A stretch of 64,000 nt of DNA. Origin: Phoronis australis (lineage: Eukaryota > Phoronida > Phoronidae). Shown here piece by piece: positions 58,681 through 64,000 of this stretch. The first letter of the stretch is position 1, and every line of letters starts with the position of its first letter. The translations under genes were made by a program, and so were the position numbers. Where the stretch lies: assembly GCA_002633005.1 (NCBI GenBank), contig NMRA01000137.1:558001-622000 (forward strand), given 5' to 3'. The notes under the pieces were generated by a model. The model ran no database searches. It worked only from the letters and a program-made list of their open reading frames with translations, and was not told the origin of the DNA.

Positions 58681-61600
58681 GGTAGCCACCACTGCTGCCT
58701 TCCGTGATTGCCACCACTTCCGTATGTATCTTTGTTGACATCTAACTCGGGATGATCATTTGAGGTGGCTGAATACTCACCCCAGAGTTGACAGCAGCAC
58801 CTCCCAACTCTTCTCATCAGATGAAGTCCCTGGGATTCTTGGTTTTGACCACATAACACTGTTGTACAAGTACTGTTTATAATGTAACTGTTCAGCAAAG
58901 TGAACATTTTCATTTTTCACCTGCTCTGAACACTTGACCTTATTAGGTTTAACGATATATTAGCTGCACCAGTTTGAGACATCCGTGGACTGTCTGAATC
59001 CACCCTTAGGTCTCTTGATGAGGAAGTCACCTGCTAATCCACCTATACACCTTTGTGGAGGAACCAGTGTCTCTGAGGTGATTACTAATCACCAGGTAAT
59101 CCAATTGTTCATGTTTATGGTATCAGACTGAGATCTTGAGCTGGTAATACCGTAATCTGTCTGAGCACTTGATTGGTTATTGTCACCTAGCTCTTTGGAG
59201 TTTGTGTCATTCCTTCTAATGTAACACTTGTTTGAAAACGGACTCTTGTCTGGAGAACTTCAAATTTATCCATTATGTAAACGATTTGAAGTGTACTTGC
59301 CTAGCCATTATCCTTCTTCAAGGTTAAATTTGATTTCATTCTTTGGTTGTTCTATTAGTTTTAATCACTAAATTAAAGACACTTTTCTATTTGCTGTAAG
59401 TGATGTCTACCTGAGATAAACTATATTATAAAAGTGTCTGTCCAATAAGCTTTGTCCTCCCCAACTGAAGCTGAAGCTTGGTGTAATGAAAATGTTATCA
59501 GCTGCTTGCTAATATTATGTAGTAACTTAATGAATATCTGTCTTGCTTCGAGTACTTTATGTATTTGAAAAAAGCATATTATCAATGAAACACAAAATTT
59601 CAGACCAATTCAATGTTTAGCTAACCAAGTCTTCTCGTGTATGCGAAAGGTTGCTTTTCTTGATTTATGGAAACGCTTCTCAATTCCAGCTTATTGTTTC
59701 GACATTACTTCCTGTTTTGAAGGGCAATTCATGGAAAAAGACTCCTATTACATCCCTAGTTTTTGTGAATGGGAACAAGGTTTGGTAAACGTGCCCTTCT
59801 GTTTCATTCATACATGTTTCATACTGAACAAACTACGGTAAGATCAGTACATTTAAGAAATTAGGATTAAACTCATATTTTTAGACATTCTTATCGGGTA
59901 AAATTAGCATTTTCCGCAGATATATTTTCAATTGCAGACAAACTGATATCAAGCAGATTAGAGAAATCCTATGCTTTAATTTCTCTGTCACTAAAGTTGC
60001 ACTGGAACTCAGCTGATCAAGTTGACTTGGGCATTGTTTTTCAAAGTGGGTCAAACCACAAAATATTGTTAAGTGTGAAAGGTGATAGGACCAGTAGCTC
60101 CTGTGACAATATTTTGTTCTCCAGTGGTTGGACAGTTTCTGCTGAACTGTCATTGTATCCAATGCTTTGTTAGGAATCAAGCCAAGTTTGTTTGTAATGA
60201 CATGAGATTTGAGCCTATCAACTAAAAATTGCTCAACAGATGTCATGAATTGTTTTATTTTGTGGGTTATCTATTTTTAGCGTTTGTTAGTTGAGTTGTT
60301 CTGAGAAATTGCTTTTTATGCCGAAATGCAATGAAGTGTTTAGGTACTAAATTTCTTCGGACCTGATTTCAATGTGTGCTTAAGAATTCTGCTGCCCATT
60401 TTCAAATGTATGAGGTTGGAAACAGTGGCTACTCTGGAAACACTGTAGTGGTCATGCAACCACTTTTGTCATTCTCATAGGAAGTACTTGTACTTGTAAC
60501 TAGAATGTTCGTCAGCCTGTTGGAATTTTAATTGTAGATTTCCGCAATGACATATGCAATTTGCATGGTTGTTTGTGAAAGCTGGTGAAGGTGTTCAATG
60601 AAGAAGTGGTTCTCACAAGTTCTCCAGCTTTTGACAAACATTGGTTTTCATCTTGCAACATGGGGTTCACAACTATCTCTCTCAAACACTGGCATGGCAC
60701 TGTATAATATTCTGAGTGTTATAAGACTCGAAGATTGCATGATAATCATTGATAACTATGTTGGCCGGTGTAACGTCTGAGATTTTTTGCCATCAAAAAA
60801 TCTGAGGTTTGCATGGTTCTCCATTATTTAAATTTGAACTTGTTTTTATGACAATTGTGCAATTATGTTGTGGTTGGCACAAAGTTTACAGGTCTCGAGT
60901 ACTTCTTGATGGACAAAATTATTTATTGTTTTTATCTGGGTGGGGGGGGGGACTACACCATCTATGTTTCTATATATAAAACAGGCTGATGTTGCTGTTG
61001 TCTGTAAACGCTTTAAGAGATCAGATTTTGAAATTACAGTTTGCATGTTGGAATTTGCCACAGATTTCAGTCAATCACTTATGGGGACATTAGGCGCTTG
61101 ATCTTGTCGGTCATGAAATTCTGATTTTCAGTTTTTGGTTTTTATTGTTGAATTTCTATTTTAAATTGACCTCTCACTGTTCCCTTGGAAGTCACCTCAG
61201 GCACTGGGCTCCATGAGCTAAAATTAGTTGGACTCAGTGCTGGCATTCACAACATTAGTATGGTGTTTTGTGTTTATTTTGCAAATTATTTCTGATTATG
61301 CTGGCCCAGCTAGGTAGCATACTAGGAATTCCCCTGGAGTGAAATGGCCACTGATTTGTAATTAATCCACTGTTCAGATGTATCTATTGGGGTCTAAGGC
61401 CAATGAAGGATTTTGAATAAGTCTAGACTTCTGTGTGAAACAACTTTTCATGCCTGGCAGATATTTTTAGAAGCCCACTTGAAATAGTTGATTATTTGTT
61501 AATCTTCAGAATGAACAGCAAGGAAAATAAATCGCCAGACTTCTTAACTTTTGTGACTAATGTTTGGTTAAAATAAACAAATAAAGAGGGAGGGAAAGTG

Positions 61601-62261
61601 CTTATTATGGGCAATTATGACTAGGGCGATTACTACTACATTGGTATTGTATTGGGAAGAGCTTATTTTCTGTAGAGTATCCATCCATGGATAATAATGG
61701 GAGGGAGAGAAACCTGTTTGGACCATACATTTGCAAGTGCTCTGAAATTGAGTACATTATAATCTCATGAGCGAATGCTGGGTCACCTAGCTGTTTTTTA
61801 GTCAATGATTCTGTTTAAGTCAGACGTTGGACTGAAAAGAGAAGCAGTGTTTTTTGTTACCTTTAGTAAAAAATAGACCAGTTTCGGAATGCTATTGGGG
61901 AGACAATTTTCTGTGTTCATTACTGTTTGTTTTGGCATGTGTTCAACTATTCATAGACCAATAGAAGGTGAAGTGCAAAGCCCAGTACAGAGCCTGCACC
62001 TTGCTTATAGATTCATTTCTACTGACCAGACACAGATGACCAACACAGAATGTGTTTAACAGCAGGGCACACTGAGTGTTTGCTCAATAGAAGTGTATGC
62101 AGAGCCATTCATATCACTTTCCTTTGTTCCTAGGAGGAACAGCAATTATGGAAACGTACATAACTTCAAGATAACCAGGGATTTATATTTTATTAAATGT
62201 AACTTCAAAAATCGTTGTTTTCTATGTCAACATTGTTTTGAAAGCTTTCATCAACTTAATG
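58681..62261. other. No gene recognised
   Basis: Intron-like, T-rich. A poly-G run with one interruption lies at 60938-60951. The 121-codon minus-strand frame at 59881-60246 matches nothing known. Confidence 0.35.
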
Positions 62262-62605
62262 TTATCTAGGACCCTAGAAAATGGTCAAATTTTGCTAACT
62301 TTGGAACGTCATTTCTTAGAAATTGGTAATTGGATTCAAATGAAACTTACAGTTGCTATGCTTCTCTTGGTGTTCTCCAAAACAATGTTAGGAATTATAT
62401 TTAAAATGTTCTATGTTTACATGAGTGGCTATCAAAAATAGGACTTCCATGATTTTCATGAAAGAACTCAAGAGCTTCATAAAGTAAAAACAAAACAATG
62501 ATGGGTTTATAAAACTGCAGAGTTGTCTTGAAGATTTTTGAAAAAATGAAATTTGGTCTTGTTTTGCTATCCATTTGCGTTTATTTTTTAATGGTTAATA
62601 AATTT
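62262..62605 (+). repeat. Dispersed repeat R3, copy 3
   Basis: AGGACCCTAGAAAATGGTCA and onward parallels 28985-29370, through ATTTCTTAGAAATTGG, AAATGAAACTTACAG and the terminal ATCCATTTGCGTTTATTTTTT. It is the most diverged from the 12120 copy. Confidence 0.55.
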
Positions 62606-63002
62606 TACCAGAAGGGCATAGCCATGTGACCCGTTTACTGACAGAGTGATAACAAATACTAAATGCAATTTTAATGGCTTTCTTATTTCAGAAAGTATGC
62701 TTTTACCCAAGTTGAAATCTTAAGTTCTACAGATATTTAGCTAAGCACACAGACTTGTCCATATGGAAATACAAACCCTTAACTGCCGTGCATGTCCCTC
62801 CTGTTGTTGTTCATTCTACTGTCTTGGGTCAGTTTCGTTTGACCAAATTGTTAAAAAATATATCATAAGAAGAGGAGTTTAGAAATGTACAGTAGGTCAC
62901 TGAGTCTGTAACAAATGAATTACTTTTACATGACCCTGAATGCATCTACTTTATTTACCATTTCCATTTTTGTTTCTCTGTCCTAGGAAACATGATCTGA
63001 AA

Positions 63003-63058
63003 GCTAGGGGTCCTAGTGATTATACGGGTGCTGGGGGGTCCTAGTCATTATAAGGGAG
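63003..63058 (+). repeat. Small tandem duplication
   Basis: GGTCCTAGTGATTATACGGG (about 63008) is repeated as GGTCCTAGTCATTATAAGGG (about 63036), separated by a G-run. Confidence 0.75.
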
Positions 63059-64000
63059 CTTGTTCAGGTTAGCATTTTCATTGTGGATACTGTTGTCAAC
63101 CATGGATTCTACTGTAAGCTTGGTCACTGGACCTGATCCTCTTGCACAATGCCTCATTAACGATTATGCTATCAATTATTAATTGCACGGTTACTATTTG
63201 TCACATAATCTTGTATAGGGGTCACAGTCTTAATCCTGTAACATGATTGATCGGAATTATTTTCTATACAAACTCTTGTTGGTTACTAGTCAGATTTGTG
63301 CTAAATGGCTGGGACAGTTCATTGAGATGTCTATCAGTCAAGAGGGAACAATCTGTTCCATATTGCCTAGTGTACACATTCATTCACTGGCACCTTACCA
63401 GTTGTTATTTCAGAACAGATGTCTAGCTGAGCATGTTGGATTAATGGACCCTATAGCTTAATTAGACTCAGCTTATCATTTAGTAATGAGTTGTATATGT
63501 TTCTATTGTTCTTGTCACCTAATCTAGACACATCAGGGATTTTTTTATGCAGGGGTTGTTGGTATTTGTTTTCCATTGTCTGTAGTGTTTTTGATCAGCT
63601 TAGTAATGAGTTCTCTGGTAACACTGCACAGGGCCTTTCTTATGCATTGTAGTGATCAAGATGTCACAGCTGTCGCGTGTATTTGAAATGGAGTGCAGTA
63701 GTGTTGGAAAAAACACTGAAAGAGATCCGTGAATTATGCAGTTGTGAAGGGTGCTAGAGGGAAATGTATTAGGCATTCTTTTTACAACACTTCATGAGAA
63801 CACCCACGGTTTCTTTATGGCTGGTTCTAAAACTCTGCGGTGATAATTACTTTGAGTGTTATTATGATTGCTTATACTGAAAATATTTAATAAGCAGATT
63901 TTCTGTATTGCGTTATTTTATTTTTATTAGTAGATAATCTTGAAAATTGGTGATACTCTATTAATCCAAACCTGTTTTTCACCTGTCTCATAACTCAGCG
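63059..64000. other. No gene recognised to window end
   Basis: T-rich, intron-like, with no feature I can support. Confidence 0.35.

Noticed and set aside
1-64000. CRISPR arrays, bacterial operons, rRNA and tRNA genes
   Set aside because: No regularly spaced repeats with unique spacers, no ribosome binding sites or gene clusters, and no A/B-box pair or cloverleaf was found by eye.

Overview
This window looks like nuclear DNA from an invertebrate animal with a draft-quality assembly. It is AT-rich, it has a 446-base run of N, it has no operons or ribosome binding sites, and it carries spliceosomal-type exon signals. Mobile DNA makes up much of it: a BEL/Pao retrotransposon remnant, a GIY-YIG fragment of Penelope type, and several families of short terminal-inverted-repeat (TIR) elements. 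I cannot name the species. The mix would fit a marine invertebrate such as a hemichordate, echinoderm, cephalochordate, mollusc or cnidarian.

Layout. Positions 1 to about 1040 hold a decayed BEL/Pao pol fragment. Positions 3.6-3.9 kb are CpG-rich and end in a short exon containing an ATG. One minus-strand exon at 7519-7635 reads as the start of a multicopper-oxidase (hephaestin/ceruloplasmin-type) domain; I found no partner exons. A GIY-YIG fragment lies at about 9.0 kb. From 13.3 to 27.6 kb there is a plausible plus-strand gene (called gene A here; exons at 3835-3896, 13862-13975, 16877-16922 and 24697-24726, all in compatible phase). It is interleaved with TIR elements at 14.3, 21.5-24.0 and 26.0-26.5 kb. 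A second plus-strand start (gene B) appears at 28526, with a second exon at 29636-29689. The remaining 34 kb looks mostly like intron or intergenic DNA, visibly T- and G-rich on the plus strand, which suggests plus-strand transcription.

Repeats give the clearest signals. They include a perfect 41-bp hairpin at 54054-54161, a nested TIR insertion with a target-site duplication at 42842-43290, a TA-flanked element family with arrays of a TTAACCGCCCA-like motif just inside its ends, a CAGGGTG-ended element at 41542-41895, a 52-bp tandem array at 51405-51612, and at least five dispersed families with two or more copies inside the window (called R1 to R5 here). Apart from the BEL/Pao fragment, the GIY-YIG fragment and the multicopper-oxidase exon, I could not assign any coding segment to a known family. 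All exon models come from splice signals and open frames read by eye and need transcript evidence.
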